Positions 31,602 through 42,240 are shown, counted from the first letter of the stretch. The stretch is 64,000 bases of DNA from Methanobacteriaceae archaeon (GCA_030656015.1 JAUSNX010000001.1:372001-436000); one strand, 5' to 3'. Notes: generated by a model from the sequence alone, not told the origin. Made by a program: numbers and translations.

Positions 31602-32321
31602 CTAAAATTTTTTTAAGATATCAATTATCATCTTAAACAGAATTTTAATACCAATTGTAGCATTAGTTCCTTTTGAAATTGAATATGGAGTATAAATTGT
31701 CTTAATAGGAACTTCTTTAAATCTTAAATGATTTTTTTTTATTTCTCTCACAATTTCTGATGAAACGCCGTATCCTCGTGAGTGAAATTCAAGTAGTTGC
31801 GTAGCTTTGGAGTTAAATGCTCTTAATCCCGATTGTGAGTCATTAACTTTGACTCCATAAAATAATAGAGTTATGAAATTCATGATTTGGTTACTTATTT
31901 TTTTAGAAAGGGGCATATCATCAAAATTTCTATCACCTAAAACAACATCTGCTTCATCAAGTTTTAAAGGCTTACAAACATTATCTATATCATATGGATC
32001 ATGTTGACAATCAGCATCAAATGTAACCATGTATTTAGCTCCTTTCCTTAAAGATGCCTCCAGACCTGTTTTTAATGCTGCTCCTAATCCTCGATTAATA
32101 GTATGACTATAAATAGAGATCTGTTTAGGATATTTTTCCTGCAAATCATTTATAATGGAATAAGTTTTATCATGGGAACCGTCATCAACCACTACAACCA
32201 TATAACCCATTTCACATAGCTTCGTCACTACTTTAGCCACAGTCTTCTCTTCATTATAAGCTGGAACCACCACAAATAGTTCTTTATTTAATTTATCCAG
32301 TTCAAAAGATTGGTTCGGCAT
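31602..32321 (-). CDS. Glycosyltransferase family 2 (polyprenyl-phosphate type)
   Basis: A 239-residue GT-A enzyme resembling dolichol-phosphate mannosyl/glucosyltransferases. It has VVVPAYNEEKTVAKVV, VVVDDGSHDKT, GLGAALKTGLE, VTFDADCQHDP (the metal-binding DxD region) and KVNDSQSGLRAF. The ATG at 32321 is chosen because AAAGGA is 6-7 bases upstream; an in-frame ATG 36 bases earlier has no ribosome site. It likely charges a lipid carrier for N-glycosylation or wall glycan assembly. Confidence 0.9.
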   Translation of the reverse strand: MPNQSFELDKLNKELFVVVPAYNEEKTVAKVVTKLCEMGYMVVVVDDGSHDKTYSIINDLQEKYPKQISIYSHTINRGLGAALKTGLEASLRKGAKYMVTFDADCQHDPYDIDNVCKPLKLDEADVVLGDRNFDDMPLSKKISNQIMNFITLLFYGVKVNDSQSGLRAFNSKATQLLEFHSRGYGVSSEIVREIKKNHLRFKEVPIKTIYTPYSISKGTNATIGIKILFKMIIDILKKF

Positions 32322-32386
32322 AGTATGTCCTTTTAATGTACTTTTTAATAATGTCATTTAAGAGCTATTAAAATTAACATTAGATT

Positions 32387-32971
32387 TTATTCATTCAATT
32401 TAATAACAAGATTAGCGACTCTTTTTCCAAGGTTTTTTGTAGTTTCCAATCCAACATCGTCATTTTCACAGTCTTTAATTCCGCTGCCTACTCCACAAGC
32501 ACCATAATGGGCTGCGGGAGCACCATCACCCACAATAATAGCATCTTGTATCAATAAAAAATCGTGTATTGCTGAACAAGTAGTTTCTTGTCCCCCATTT
32601 CTTGAAGCACCGACAGAAATTGCCCCACTAACAACATCCTGCAGTGAAAAATTTGTTCTTAATGGGCGTGAACGATCCATGAATATTTTAGTCTGGGCAG
32701 TTACATTACCAAAATACACTGGACTGCCAATAATTAATCCTTGAACATCAGAAATTTTTTCCAACAGAGGCCCCATATCATCTTTTATAGAACATTCACC
32801 AGTTTCTTTACAGATATTACATGCAGTACATGGAGATATATCCATTTTACCCAAATGAATTAGTTCTGTTTCAGCACCTAAACTTTCTGCAGATTCCAAA
32901 GCTTTTTTAACTAAGAAATTTGTGTTTCCTTTTATTCTGGGACTTCCCACAATTCCAATTATCTTTACCAT
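32387..32971 (-). CDS. Iron-sulfur flavoprotein / NADPH-dependent FMN reductase family
   Basis: A 194-residue flavodoxin-like protein with the FMN loop [17 protein letters not shown], the compact cluster motif [13 protein letters not shown] (C-x2-C-x2-C-x5-C) of methanogen iron-sulfur flavoproteins, and [19 protein letters not shown]. These proteins can reduce O2 or peroxide with ferredoxin. The C-terminal region has two further Cys ([12 protein letters not shown]). Confidence 0.88.
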   Translation of the reverse strand: MVKIIGIVGSPRIKGNTNFLVKKALESAESLGAETELIHLGKMDISPCTACNICKETGECSIKDDMGPLLEKISDVQGLIIGSPVYFGNVTAQTKIFMDRSRPLRTNFSLQDVVSGAISVGASRNGGQETTCSAIHDFLLIQDAIIVGDGAPAAHYGACGVGSGIKDCENDDVGLETTKNLGKRVANLVIKLNE

Positions 32972-33119
32972 TTATAAAACTCCAATAATTTTCAAAATAA
33001 CGAATGAATCACATTAATACAAATTTAAAGCATTAAGACAATATTATGAACAAATAAATGCCAATAATATGTCTTATTATAATTATATATTATTCAATAA
33101 CTAATGAATAATGTAAACT

Positions 33120-33635
<516 letters not shown>

Positions 33636-33703
33636 TCATTTTAATCATTAATAATAACTATCCGATTATAAATATTCTATTAAATTATTAAATCAAAAAT
33701 AAG

Positions 33704-34558
33704 TTATCCCCTATTAAAATCACTTTCAATGTACTCTAATAAACTTTTGCGTGCTTCACCAATAGTTAAAGGATATTCTCCTGAAAATGATAATTTATCT
33801 TCTTTTTTAAGAATTTCCATTAAATGCGCAATCCTAGGAAGTCTGAGATTAGCTTTTCTAATAGTTTCTACATCACCAAAAACATCATGAGGGTTTCCTT
33901 CTTTAATTATTTCTCCACCGCTAATTATATAAATTTTATCAGCATAAAGCGGAACCATATCCACATCATGTGTGGATATAATTATAGTCATCCCTTCTTC
34001 ATTGAGTTTGTATAATAATTTTAAAATCTGTGAAGCTCCTTTGGGATCAAGGCCAGAAGTAGGTTCATCCAAAACCATTATTTTAGGTTCCATGGCCAAA
34101 ATTCCTGCAATGGCCACTCTCTTTTTTTGCCCACCACTAAGATGATGAGGTGCCTTATCTTCAAATCCGGCCATTCCCACCTTTTTTAAGGCCTTAGAAA
34201 CTCTATTTTCCACTTCATCCCGAGACAATCCCATATTAAGAGGACCGAAGGCCACATCTTCCACCACAGTAGGGGCAAACAATTGGTCATCAGGATTTTG
34301 AAAGACAATACCTACTTTTTGTCTGGCTTTATTAAGGTCATCTTTGCCATATTTCAATAGTTCTTCTGCTATTTCTATTTGCCCAGAGCTGGGTTGTATT
34401 ATTCCATTGAAATGTAAAAATAGTGTGGATTTACCAGCACCATTAGGTCCTAAAAGTGCCACCATACTTCCTTTCTCCACATTAAAATTAACACCATGCA
34501 ATGCCTTGGTGCCATCAGGATATTCATAAGTAATTTCCTTAGCCTCAATCATGTTCAT
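33704..34558 (-). CDS. cbiO: Cobalt ECF transporter ATPase CbiO
   Basis: The ATP-hydrolysing subunit of cobalt import. It is 284 residues with Walker A GPNGAGKSTLFLHF, Q-loop VFQNPDDQLFAPTV, signature LSGGQKKRVAIAG, Walker B MVLDEPTSGLDP and the switch His in STHDVDM. ATG 34558 is favoured by GGGTGA upstream. A 250-base gap separates it from cbiQ, unlike the tight spacing of cbiM-cbiN-cbiQ, so it may have its own promoter. Confidence 0.93.
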   Translation of the reverse strand: MNMIEAKEITYEYPDGTKALHGVNFNVEKGSMVALLGPNGAGKSTLFLHFNGIIQPSSGQIEIAEELLKYGKDDLNKARQKVGIVFQNPDDQLFAPTVVEDVAFGPLNMGLSRDEVENRVSKALKKVGMAGFEDKAPHHLSGGQKKRVAIAGILAMEPKIMVLDEPTSGLDPKGASQILKLLYKLNEEGMTIIISTHDVDMVPLYADKIYIISGGEIIKEGNPHDVFGDVETIRKANLRLPRIAHLMEILKKEDKLSFSGEYPLTIGEARKSLLEYIESDFNRG

Positions 34559-34685
34559 TATTTCACCCATTCATGAATCAATTATACTTGAATAAAATTA
34601 AAAATCATTATAAATTTAATATATATTTCATAGATTTAATTGTTTATATCTTTTTAAAAAATTTCATGAAAATTTCTAAAACAGA

Positions 34686-34715
34686 TTGTAATTATTTAAA
34701 TTGTAATTATTTAAA
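34686..34715. repeat. 15-bp tandem direct repeat upstream of cbiO
   Basis: Two exact, adjacent copies of TTGTAATTATTTAAA. On the minus strand each contains TTTAAATA, a TATA-like element, so this is a candidate duplicated promoter/operator for cbiO, about 130 bases from its start. Confidence 0.65.
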
Positions 34716-34810
34716 ATGATTGCAGTAGTAAAAATTCGATAAATATATTATAATAATCAACTTAAAAAAGGTGATACCTAATAAATCTAATTTAAATAAA
34801 AATAAAAAAA

Positions 34811-35590
34811 TTAAAATAATCTAAAATTTCCACTTAAATAAACGCCTAATATCAATACAGATTCAAATAAAACCAAAATAGTTAAATTTTTAATCCCAAT
34901 GCTGTTTTGATAATTGTTAATATACAAAGATCCATTATATCCTCTTGATTCCATAGAAACATAAACCCTTTCACCTTTAATCCATGATCTAATAAACAGA
35001 TTGCTGGCTAGCATCCCCAAAGATTTATATGACGTTTTAAAGCTTTGATAACCTAATCTAGTTTGTTGGGCATAGTACATATTAAGGGACTCATCTAAAA
35101 AGACGAAAATATAACGGTACATCATCATAGCAATTTCTAATACAATTTTAGGAATTTTAAAAGTGTCAAGCACTGAAAAAAGCTCAGTCATTGGAGTAGT
35201 GAATGCCAAAAAGGCCATACAGGAAAAACCACCCATTACTCTGGCGAAAACAAGAAAACCCAGATTAAATCCATCAACCGTTATTACTAGATTGAAAATA
35301 TTTAATTCAAGTATGGTAGCTCCAACTCCAAAGAAAAAAGCCATGAAAACAAAGGTTAAAAATCCGAAAATAAATGGAATGGCCAGGAATTTCAGATAAA
35401 ATTTCCAAGGTATCTTAGCTTTAAAAATAATTAAAAATGACATTAAAAATGTTATAATGATTGGAACAACGGGTGAAGTTGATATTAAGCTCACTAACAT
35501 AGTTAAAAGAGCAAACAAAACTTTTAAATAAACATTTGTTCCCCTAAGGCCATTATGATGAGCAAAATTATCTAATGTGTTTTCAAACAT
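34811..35590 (-). CDS. cbiQ: Cobalt ECF transporter T component CbiQ
   Basis: The integral membrane coupling subunit. It is 259 residues, with about five hydrophobic segments and the ATPase-coupling motif region with SMESRGYNG near residue 220. MMMYRYIFVFLDESLNMYYAQQTRLGY is characteristic. ATG 35590 follows CAGGTGA. Its stop is followed by the non-coding gap to cbiO. Confidence 0.92.
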   Translation of the reverse strand: MFENTLDNFAHHNGLRGTNVYLKVLFALLTMLVSLISTSPVVPIIITFLMSFLIIFKAKIPWKFYLKFLAIPFIFGFLTFVFMAFFFGVGATILELNIFNLVITVDGFNLGFLVFARVMGGFSCMAFLAFTTPMTELFSVLDTFKIPKIVLEIAMMMYRYIFVFLDESLNMYYAQQTRLGYQSFKTSYKSLGMLASNLFIRSWIKGERVYVSMESRGYNGSLYINNYQNSIGIKNLTILVLFESVLILGVYLSGNFRLF

Positions 35591-35636
35591 TTTCACCTGC
35601 AAGTATACAATCTAATAAACATATACACTTAAAATA

Positions 35637-35948
35637 TCATTTTTGTTCTTCATCTATTCGTTTTCTCTCTTTGGCTTGACCATTATAATATCCAAATACA
35701 TATCCAATTATTATAGCACCAATTGCAGCTTGAAGAGCAAATAGAAGACTTTCTATTTCCCCACTGGGAGGTTCCCAAATAGAGCCGAACCATGGTTGAT
35801 AACCTGTTTCTTCAATAGCAGGTCCTGCTTGAGAATCTGCTCCACTGAAATATCCTTCTTCTTCACCCATACCACTGTACATTATCATGGGAACTGCAAT
35901 AATTATGGCCACCAATGCGAGTAAAATAATTGGTTTTTTATCTACCAT
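35637..35948 (-). CDS. cbiN: Cobalt transport protein CbiN
   Basis: A small auxiliary membrane subunit of 103 residues with two membrane spans (about residues 6-24 and 67-86) and the extracytoplasmic segment YFSGADSQAGPAIEETGYQPWF typical of CbiN. Its ATG overlaps the cbiM stop codon (TAATG), so translation is coupled. Confidence 0.93.
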   Translation of the reverse strand: MVDKKPIILLALVAIIIAVPMIMYSGMGEEEGYFSGADSQAGPAIEETGYQPWFGSIWEPPSGEIESLLFALQAAIGAIIIGYVFGYYNGQAKERKRIDEEQK

Positions 35949-36634
35949 TAGGCCACCGCCTTAGGAGTTTCCTCTGCTTTAGGGCTGATAACTTTTAATT
36001 TTACCAGAATATCCGGCCTTAGTTTCATTATATAATCAAACACTACTACCGTTAAAAGACCTTCAGCTATGGCCAGAGGCACCTGAGTGTAAGCGAAAAT
36101 TACCATGAACTTTGCAAATGCAGCTCCAAATGTTGGAACAGGAAAAGCCAAAGATAGTTGAGTAGCAGTAGTTACATATGTTAACCAGTCACCAACAACT
36201 GCTGCACAAAATATTCCTATTGAAGGGCCCCACCCAATTCTTTTGACACCTTTGTAAACCAACCATGCCGCAAATGGACCTACAATACCCATTGAGAAAA
36301 TATTAGCTCCTAGAGTTGTTATTCCACCATGAGCTATAAGTAAAGCTTGAAATACCAGTACAATAGCACCTAAAACGCTAGTAACTGCTGGCCCAAAAAG
36401 TACGGCTGATAAACCCGTACCAGTAGGATGAGAACAACTTCCGGTAACAGATGGGAGTTTTAATGATGATAAAATAAAGATAAATGCTCCTGAAACAGCT
36501 AAAAGAGGTTTAGATTCTGGATGTTCGTCTGTGATCTTTTTTATTTGTATTACACCGTAAGCAACCACTGGTAGGGCCACCATATACCAAAAGAGGCACC
36601 ATTGCCAGGGTAAAAATCCTTCCATGATATGCAT
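35948..36634 (-). CDS. cbiM: Cobalt transport protein CbiM (substrate-specific S component)
   Basis: Binds Co2+ through its N-terminal loop [12 protein letters not shown], in which His2 and the amino terminus coordinate the metal. It is 228 residues and multi-spanning, with [18 protein letters not shown] and [23 protein letters not shown] diagnostic of CbiM. It is the first gene of cbiMNQ(O), feeding corrinoid synthesis. The RBS is AAAGGAGA. Duplicated promoter-like repeats lie upstream. Confidence 0.95.
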   Translation of the reverse strand: MHIMEGFLPWQWCLFWYMVALPVVAYGVIQIKKITDEHPESKPLLAVSGAFIFILSSLKLPSVTGSCSHPTGTGLSAVLFGPAVTSVLGAIVLVFQALLIAHGGITTLGANIFSMGIVGPFAAWLVYKGVKRIGWGPSIGIFCAAVVGDWLTYVTTATQLSLAFPVPTFGAAFAKFMVIFAYTQVPLAIAEGLLTVVVFDYIMKLRPDILVKLKVISPKAEETPKAVA

Positions 36635-36682
36635 AGTTAAAGTCTCCTTTAATTCTTTTCAACTTTACTTGAATAACATCCA

Positions 36683-36757
36683 ATATAAATCTTTTCAATT
36701 TAACTTAATAGTAATTAAAGTAAACTTTAATAAAATAATATATAAATCTTTTCAATT
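36683..36757 (-). promoter_or_regulatory. Duplicated 18-bp promoter-like element upstream of cbiM
   Basis: Two perfect copies of an 18-bp sequence, at 36683-36700 and 36740-36757, 57 bases apart. On the minus strand they read AATTGAAAAGATTTATAT, an A-rich BRE-like stretch followed by a TATA-like TTTATAT. They would give two tandem promoters, or a promoter and an upstream copy of the same regulator site, for the cobalt transporter operon. Confidence 0.6.
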
Positions 36758-36879
36758 AATTTTTAATTAAAATAAGAATTACTTGAATTAATCAAATATT
36801 AATTTAAAAATAAAGTTTAATCTACAAAAAACTAAAAACACCAATTAAACATCAAAGATATAAAAGATAATCATCATAA

Positions 36880-37536
<657 letters not shown>

Positions 37537-37588
37537 TCTATAAATTAATTTTTAAAATATTTTTAAGTATAAAAAGTTCTTTAATGTA

Positions 37589-37672
37589 TTTTTTTTCGTT
37601 AATTTAGGATATAATATATTTTTTAGACATGTTTTTTTTTAGAATATTTTTAGAAGTATTTTTTAGAAATAG
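37589..37672 (+). terminator. Multi-tract U-rich terminator after pyrF
   Basis: At least five T-runs of 5 to 10 bases within 85 bases, several in the form TTTTTAGAA. Serial U-tracts are the usual intrinsic terminator in methanogens. The converging membrane gene ends inside this zone at 37674. Confidence 0.65.
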
Positions 37673-37673
37673 T

Positions 37674-38264
37674 TTATAAAATAGCTTTAATCCAATTATA
37701 ACTTCTTTCAAAATATCTTCCAGTAAATTCATACGAAATTTCAAATAGAATGAATAAAATGAATGCTGAGAAACTTAAAAATTCCATATTCAACATATCA
37801 AATCCAGTTAATGATTGATAAAGCCCTAAAAACGCCAGTGAAAATATTGTTATCTTCATAGCAAACCTATATCTAAAGAAAATTCCAAAAAAGTGACTTT
37901 TATCACTAATTTTCTGATTATCATTACCAATTTCATCAATAAATGCAGCTATGGAACATATAATCAAAGTTAATATGCTTATCTGCGGAACTCCATAAAT
38001 AAATGCAACCAGTACAAATGTTGCTAAAGTCAAAATATGGTGAACACCATCTATTTTTTTAGAAAATAAAGTTCCTAAAAGAATTGCAAAGAAAATATAA
38101 GTCGCATCCACACTATTAACAACTAAAAATCCAATGCAAAGGCCGCAAATAATTCCCACTATAGATGCAAATTTTTTATCTCCTCTTTCATCATATGCAT
38201 CATCTGAAAATTTCATCAAAAATCCAGAAAGCATATAAAAAAGAGCTAGTACAATTATTTCCAT
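37674..38264 (-). CDS. Uncharacterised polytopic membrane protein with two Asp-rich motifs
   Basis: A 196-residue protein with about six to seven hydrophobic segments. Two acidic motifs face each other in the sequence: SDDAYDERGD (about residues 20-29) and DEIGNDNQ (about 119-126). Paired Asp motifs recall the UbiA prenyltransferase superfamily, but the spacing is not typical and the family is not identified. The deoxyhypusine synthase gene ends 17 bases upstream, so the two form an operon. Confidence 0.6.
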   Translation of the reverse strand: MEIIVLALFYMLSGFLMKFSDDAYDERGDKKFASIVGIICGLCIGFLVVNSVDATYIFFAILLGTLFSKKIDGVHHILTLATFVLVAFIYGVPQISILTLIICSIAAFIDEIGNDNQKISDKSHFFGIFFRYRFAMKITIFSLAFLGLYQSLTGFDMLNMEFLSFSAFILFILFEISYEFTGRYFERSYNWIKAIL

Positions 38265-38280
38265 ATTAAATACCTATGAG

Positions 38281-39225
38281 TTATTCATTCTCCCCGGAAT
38301 CTACTAAATCCAGCGCTCCAGCCAGAATCAGGGGGAAAAGAACTGTAGCATCACCAACAACTGTTACTAAATTAGAACCTGCCCGAGCCTTGGCCCAAGA
38401 CTTGGCTTCTTCTAAGGGAGCACCACTTAAACTTCCCGCTTCACTCCTATCCATGGTTATTTGAATAGCAGCATCAACACCACCTTTTAGAAGATTAGAA
38501 GCTAACACATAATGTTTGGGAAGGCCTCCACCTAAAATAACGGCTCCTACTTTTTCAGACTCAAATACTATATCTGAAAGTTGGTGCATATCAGCTACCG
38601 CATCCAAAGCAAGTTTGTTGGATTGATTGAACATCCATAATTGAAGGCCCAGCATACTATCAATAATCCCTGGAGCATATATTGGAACATTATTATCTGC
38701 TGCTGCTTTTATAATAGAATTTTCATCGGTTATTTGTGTTCCAACATGGTAAATAAATTCTTGAATGGAAGTGATTTCAGTTTCACTTGCAATTTTTTCT
38801 AATATATGATTTATTTCGTTTTCAAAAATCTCAAAATCCTCAGATTTTGTGTAAATATCACCTATACGACCCATACCCGAATCATGAAGTTTTTCATCAT
38901 CAAATCCATAGTTTCGATAATGAGAACCACCAAAGGATTCTAAAAGATCATGTGTAAGATTTGCTCCACTGGTTATAATTACCTTGATAATACCTTTTTT
39001 TATGAGATCAGCTATTATATCCCTCATCCCTCCCGGAACCATGGGCCCTGCTACACTTAGAAATATATTTAACTCCTGATCTTCAATCATTTCTGAAAGT
39101 AATTTCGTGGCCCTATAAACTCTTCCAGCACCTAAAACCCCAGCATTCCCCATTTCTTCAATGAAATCGGATATTTTCATACCTTTGGAGATTTTAACAT
39201 GATTAACTTGATGATCATCTTTCAA
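38281..39225 (-). CDS. dys: Deoxyhypusine synthase
   Basis: Transfers the aminobutyl group of spermidine to a lysine of aIF5A. It is 314 residues. LSVAGPMVPGGMRDIIADLIKKG, ITSGANLTHDLLESFGG, ILGGGLPKHYVLASNLLKGG and the C-terminal SGAPLEEAKSWAKAR with the catalytic Lys are present; the usual W-G-K has become W-A-K. It is upstream of, and probably co-transcribed with, the membrane gene. Confidence 0.93.
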   Translation of the reverse strand: MKDDHQVNHVKISKGMKISDFIEEMGNAGVLGAGRVYRATKLLSEMIEDQELNIFLSVAGPMVPGGMRDIIADLIKKGIIKVIITSGANLTHDLLESFGGSHYRNYGFDDEKLHDSGMGRIGDIYTKSEDFEIFENEINHILEKIASETEITSIQEFIYHVGTQITDENSIIKAAADNNVPIYAPGIIDSMLGLQLWMFNQSNKLALDAVADMHQLSDIVFESEKVGAVILGGGLPKHYVLASNLLKGGVDAAIQITMDRSEAGSLSGAPLEEAKSWAKARAGSNLVTVVGDATVLFPLILAGALDLVDSGENE

Positions 39226-39496
39226 AAATTACACAACCTATTATGATAATACTATACTCAAATTCTAAAATAAATAATTATAACTGAATAAGATTGATTT
39301 AAGGCAATTATAATATTAATAATATTAAATTATTCAAAAATTAATTAAATTAAAAATTTATATTAATTAATTGTGAATCAAAAAATTATTATAAATTTTT
39401 TTAGTATTTAAAAATTAATTTATTTTAAACTTGATTTATTAATATTCTCTTAATATAATCCTAATTTATTTTAAAATCTTTTAGGAATCTATTACT

Positions 39497-40378
39497 CTAT
39501 TTTAATCCAGCAATATTATCTAAAAGATCTGTTCTAGTCACAATTCCCACGGGAGTTCCATCATGCTCTAATACTATTAATCTACCTATGTTCTTTTTAT
39601 TCATGATTTCAATCGCATCAGATATCATGACGTCCTCTTCAACAGTTATAATATCACTGGACATGATTTCACTAATTTCTAGATATTCTTTACTTTGAGC
39701 AATAGCTTTAGTAATGTCACTTAAGGTTAGTATTCCAACAATTTTACCATCCTTAAAAACTGGAGCTCCCTCAATCCCTTTTTCCGATAAAACTTTTGCA
39801 GATTTTTTAACACCATATTCCGCATTCAAAGTTATAAGTTCCTTGGTTGCCACATCAAGAACTGTCTTTTTAGGAATACTTCTAATGGCCGTGGTATCTA
39901 AAAGCAAAATATTATCCATATCGTCCCTACCAACAATTACACCATTTATAACCAATTTATTTACAGGAGTAGGACCTACACGAATTCTATCACCCAAATC
40001 CAGTTGTTTTATGCTTCCAACTGCTTTAATAGCAGCTTCACACTCACCCGGATGAGGAATACTTGTAAATTCAATTTTAGCAACAGAAATATCATTCAAT
40101 TCTTTTCCATCCCTATAAATCGGAACTAATGTTTCTTTACCTGTTGCAGAAATATTTAATGTATGATAAGCTTCAATTGTGGGTTTATAACCGCCCCGGG
40201 GTCCTGGAACACCTTTCACAAGGCCTAAACTCCTTAGGGATTGCATCTGGTTACGTATTGTTCCAGGGTTACGATTCATTATTTCAGCTATTTCCTCGCC
40301 CTTTATGGACTTACCACTAGAATTACGATACAGATTAATCAAACTTTGTAAAATCTCCTTCTGAACAGATGTAAGCAT
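39497..40378 (-). CDS. HTH-CBS transcriptional regulator
   Basis: A 293-residue regulator with an N-terminal winged helix (about residues 1-70: SIKGEEIAEIMNRNPGTIRNQMQSLRSLGLVKG), a middle domain (about 75-165) of unclear nature, and a C-terminal pair of CBS domains (about 170-290: GIEGAPVFKDGKIVGILTLSDI and NKKNIGRLIVLEHDGTPVGIVTRTDLL). CBS pairs sense adenine nucleotides or SAM, so this probably couples energy state to transcription. The target is unknown; it is not in an operon here. Confidence 0.85.
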   Translation of the reverse strand: MLTSVQKEILQSLINLYRNSSGKSIKGEEIAEIMNRNPGTIRNQMQSLRSLGLVKGVPGPRGGYKPTIEAYHTLNISATGKETLVPIYRDGKELNDISVAKIEFTSIPHPGECEAAIKAVGSIKQLDLGDRIRVGPTPVNKLVINGVIVGRDDMDNILLLDTTAIRSIPKKTVLDVATKELITLNAEYGVKKSAKVLSEKGIEGAPVFKDGKIVGILTLSDITKAIAQSKEYLEISEIMSSDIITVEEDVMISDAIEIMNKKNIGRLIVLEHDGTPVGIVTRTDLLDNIAGLK

Positions 40379-40709
40379 GGCCCGTCACCTTTAAATTTAT
40401 AAATAAATATTATAATTAATACTAATCTTTTTCAATAATCTATTACGAATAATAATTATAATTATTTCTCATTATTTATATAATATTATCGTATATATTG
40501 TTTTTGTAATTATAACGTATACTTAATGTATTAAATTATATTTCTAATAATTATATTAATTAAATGTAAATGAAATCCAATAATAAGGGGAATATTAAAT
40601 AATATTGGCCTAGATGTCTACTTAAACATTTATTAGAAAAAATTGAAATTAAATATAATTGAAATTAAATTTTTAAATCAATTTTTTATTTATTGATAAA
40701 ACCATTTGA
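40379..40709. other. Non-coding gap upstream of the HTH-CBS regulator
   Basis: About 330 very A+T-rich bases, including the promoter of the regulator. No gene or clear repeat is supported. Confidence 0.45.
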
Positions 40710-40940
40710 TTAATAAAAAATTTCTAGAACAAAACATATTACAGCTAAAACTGCCAGCGCAATGGCCATATAAAAATATTTTTTACTAGCACCAATCCTA
40801 GTTAGATAAATACCTAAAAAAATAGTAATACTGAGCAAAAACCATCCTAATGCATTATAATAAGCTTTTGTATAAGCATAATATGTTGCAACAAACACCA
40901 GTAAAATAGCGATAAAATAATTGTTTTTAGTAGATTCCAT
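40710..40940 (-). CDS. Small three-helix membrane protein
   Basis: A 76-residue protein with three hydrophobic segments (about residues 8-22, 28-46 and 54-72), joined by short loops. No family is recognised. The ATG is preceded by GAGGTAT, a good ribosome site, which supports a real gene. Confidence 0.6.
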   Translation of the reverse strand: MESTKNNYFIAILLVFVATYYAYTKAYYNALGWFLLSITIFLGIYLTRIGASKKYFYMAIALAVLAVICFVLEIFY

Positions 40941-41066
40941 TTAATACCTCATATAAAATTTATAATTCATTACTAATTATATTAATCCCAGAAGATTATG
41001 TATTTTATATTACTGAGTATATATTTAATTTTTTAAAAAAGAATCTGAATAACAAAGATCTTTTAA

Positions 41067-41162
41067 TTAATTTTTATTAATATTGAATATTAAAAATTTA
41101 GGAGCCCTTCCAAAGTGTTCATCAATCAATAATCCATTTTCACTTGCTATTGCTACTTTAAA
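41067..41162 (-). pseudogene. Remnant of a NifX/NifB-type FeMo-cofactor-binding protein
   Basis: Thirty-one codons reading KVAIASENGLLIDEHFGRAP then KFLIFNINKN before a stop. The pattern VAIAS-x7-DEHFGRA-x3-F is the N-terminal signature of the NifX / dinitrogenase iron-molybdenum cofactor domain, whose full length is about 110 residues. The expected start Met is replaced by Phe and the C-terminal three quarters are missing. It follows the small Cys protein gene on the same strand. Confidence 0.7.
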
Positions 41163-41234
41163 TGAAATATTATCGCATTTATTTTTTGTTTTAGTAAATT
41201 TAATTAATTTCATGATTAATTGATAAGACCAAAA

Positions 41235-41250
41235 TATAACAATTGTTATA
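41235..41250. promoter_or_regulatory. 16-bp perfect palindrome, copy A
   Basis: TATAACAATTGTTATA, a perfect inverted repeat, lies just upstream of the NifX remnant. An identical copy is at 42291-42306 before the tusA operon. Two exact 16-bp palindromes 1,056 bases apart in front of two sulfur/metal-cofactor loci look like operators of one regulator. Confidence 0.65.
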
Positions 41251-41340
41251 TAAATAATGAAATTTAAAGTTATGCACAAAATATTATAAAATTTATGACT
41301 TTGTACTATAGAAAATTTAAAAAACAAAAATTGAAAATTA

Positions 41341-41520
41341 CTATGGCTTAAAATAAATACAATGCCCAGGTTTTCCTGGGCCTCTAGGATGTCTACAATA
41401 TAAATTAATTGATTTTTGCTCATCAACAATTATTTCGCACTTAAATCTGCATTTATAACAATTTTCACTGGAAGAAATAATATTGAATTCCTGAACATCA
41501 AAGATTTTAGTGCTTTCCAT
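41341..41520 (-). CDS. Small cysteine-rich protein (59 aa)
   Basis: A 59-residue protein with five Cys: CYKCRFKC near residue 21, then YCRHPRGPGKPGHC near residue 41. This resembles a metal-binding ribbon. The ribosome site GGTGAT precedes the ATG by 3-4 bases. It lies directly upstream of the NifX-type remnant on the same strand, and in methanogens small Cys-rich proteins are found next to NifX-like genes, so it may be a leftover member of that cluster. Confidence 0.7.
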   Translation of the reverse strand: MESTKIFDVQEFNIISSSENCYKCRFKCEIIVDEQKSINLYCRHPRGPGKPGHCIYFKP

Positions 41521-41670
41521 TTAATCACCATAAAATAAATATTCTGTTATTCTGATAGATTTGACAGATAAAAGTTTTTATTTAATATTTGAATAAGTTT
41601 AACATTGCATAGTTATATATTAACTTTATGAATACCCATAATATTAGTATAGATAAAAAAAGGTTATAAA

Positions 41671-42192
41671 ATGGTAGGAATCATGCAAAACCTCGTTTAT
41701 GGATTGGCCGTTAGAGCATTGTTAAGTGATGATGACGGGAAAATTTTGATTATTAAACGATCTACAGATTCAAAAACAAATCCTGGAAAATGGGAATTTC
41801 CAGGAGGTAAAGTAGATCCAGAGGAATCTTTTGATCAGGCACTGTTAAGAGAAGTATATGAGGAAACTAATTTAAAAATTGGCCTTGATCATGTAGTTGG
41901 TGTCTCAGAACAAAATTTGCTTGTTATAAGGGCCGTTCATATAATTATGTCCGGAAATATAATGAGTGGAGAACTTAAGTTAAGTGATGAACATGAAGGT
42001 TATGCTTGGGTATTCTTTGAAGATTTAATAGAATATGAATTAGCAGACTGGCTTGAACACTTTGTAAATAGCCAATACCAAATTATCAAAGGCAAAGAAG
42101 AACTTGATGAAAAAAAAGAACCAGAAAATATGATTAAACCTTGGTTGAAATCAATAAAAAGCTCTTTTGATTCAGTTAAAACTAAAAAATGA
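41671..42192 (+). CDS. NUDIX hydrolase
   Basis: A 173-residue protein with the NUDIX box [23 protein letters not shown] (residues about 47-69); the final Gly of the box is Asn here. It starts [22 protein letters not shown], close to MutT/ADP-ribose families. The C-terminal 30 residues are basic and charged beyond the domain. Its substrate cannot be assigned. Confidence 0.9.
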   Translation: MVGIMQNLVYGLAVRALLSDDDGKILIIKRSTDSKTNPGKWEFPGGKVDPEESFDQALLREVYEETNLKIGLDHVVGVSEQNLLVIRAVHIIMSGNIMSGELKLSDEHEGYAWVFFEDLIEYELADWLEHFVNSQYQIIKGKEELDEKKEPENMIKPWLKSIKSSFDSVKTKK

Positions 42193-42240
42193 CTAATTTT
42201 CTATTTGATTTTAAAAATAGTCGAAAAATTAATTTATTTT

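Noticed and set aside
36510-36698. 62-aa minus-strand frame overlapping the cbiM start
   Set aside because: Overlaps CbiM, whose N-terminus [12 protein letters not shown] is certain, in a different frame.
41163-41429. 120-aa frame ending in the NifX motif taken as one protein
   Set aside because: Only the last 31 codons look like a protein family; the first 89 cover the tail of the 59-aa Cys gene in another frame plus spacer DNA.
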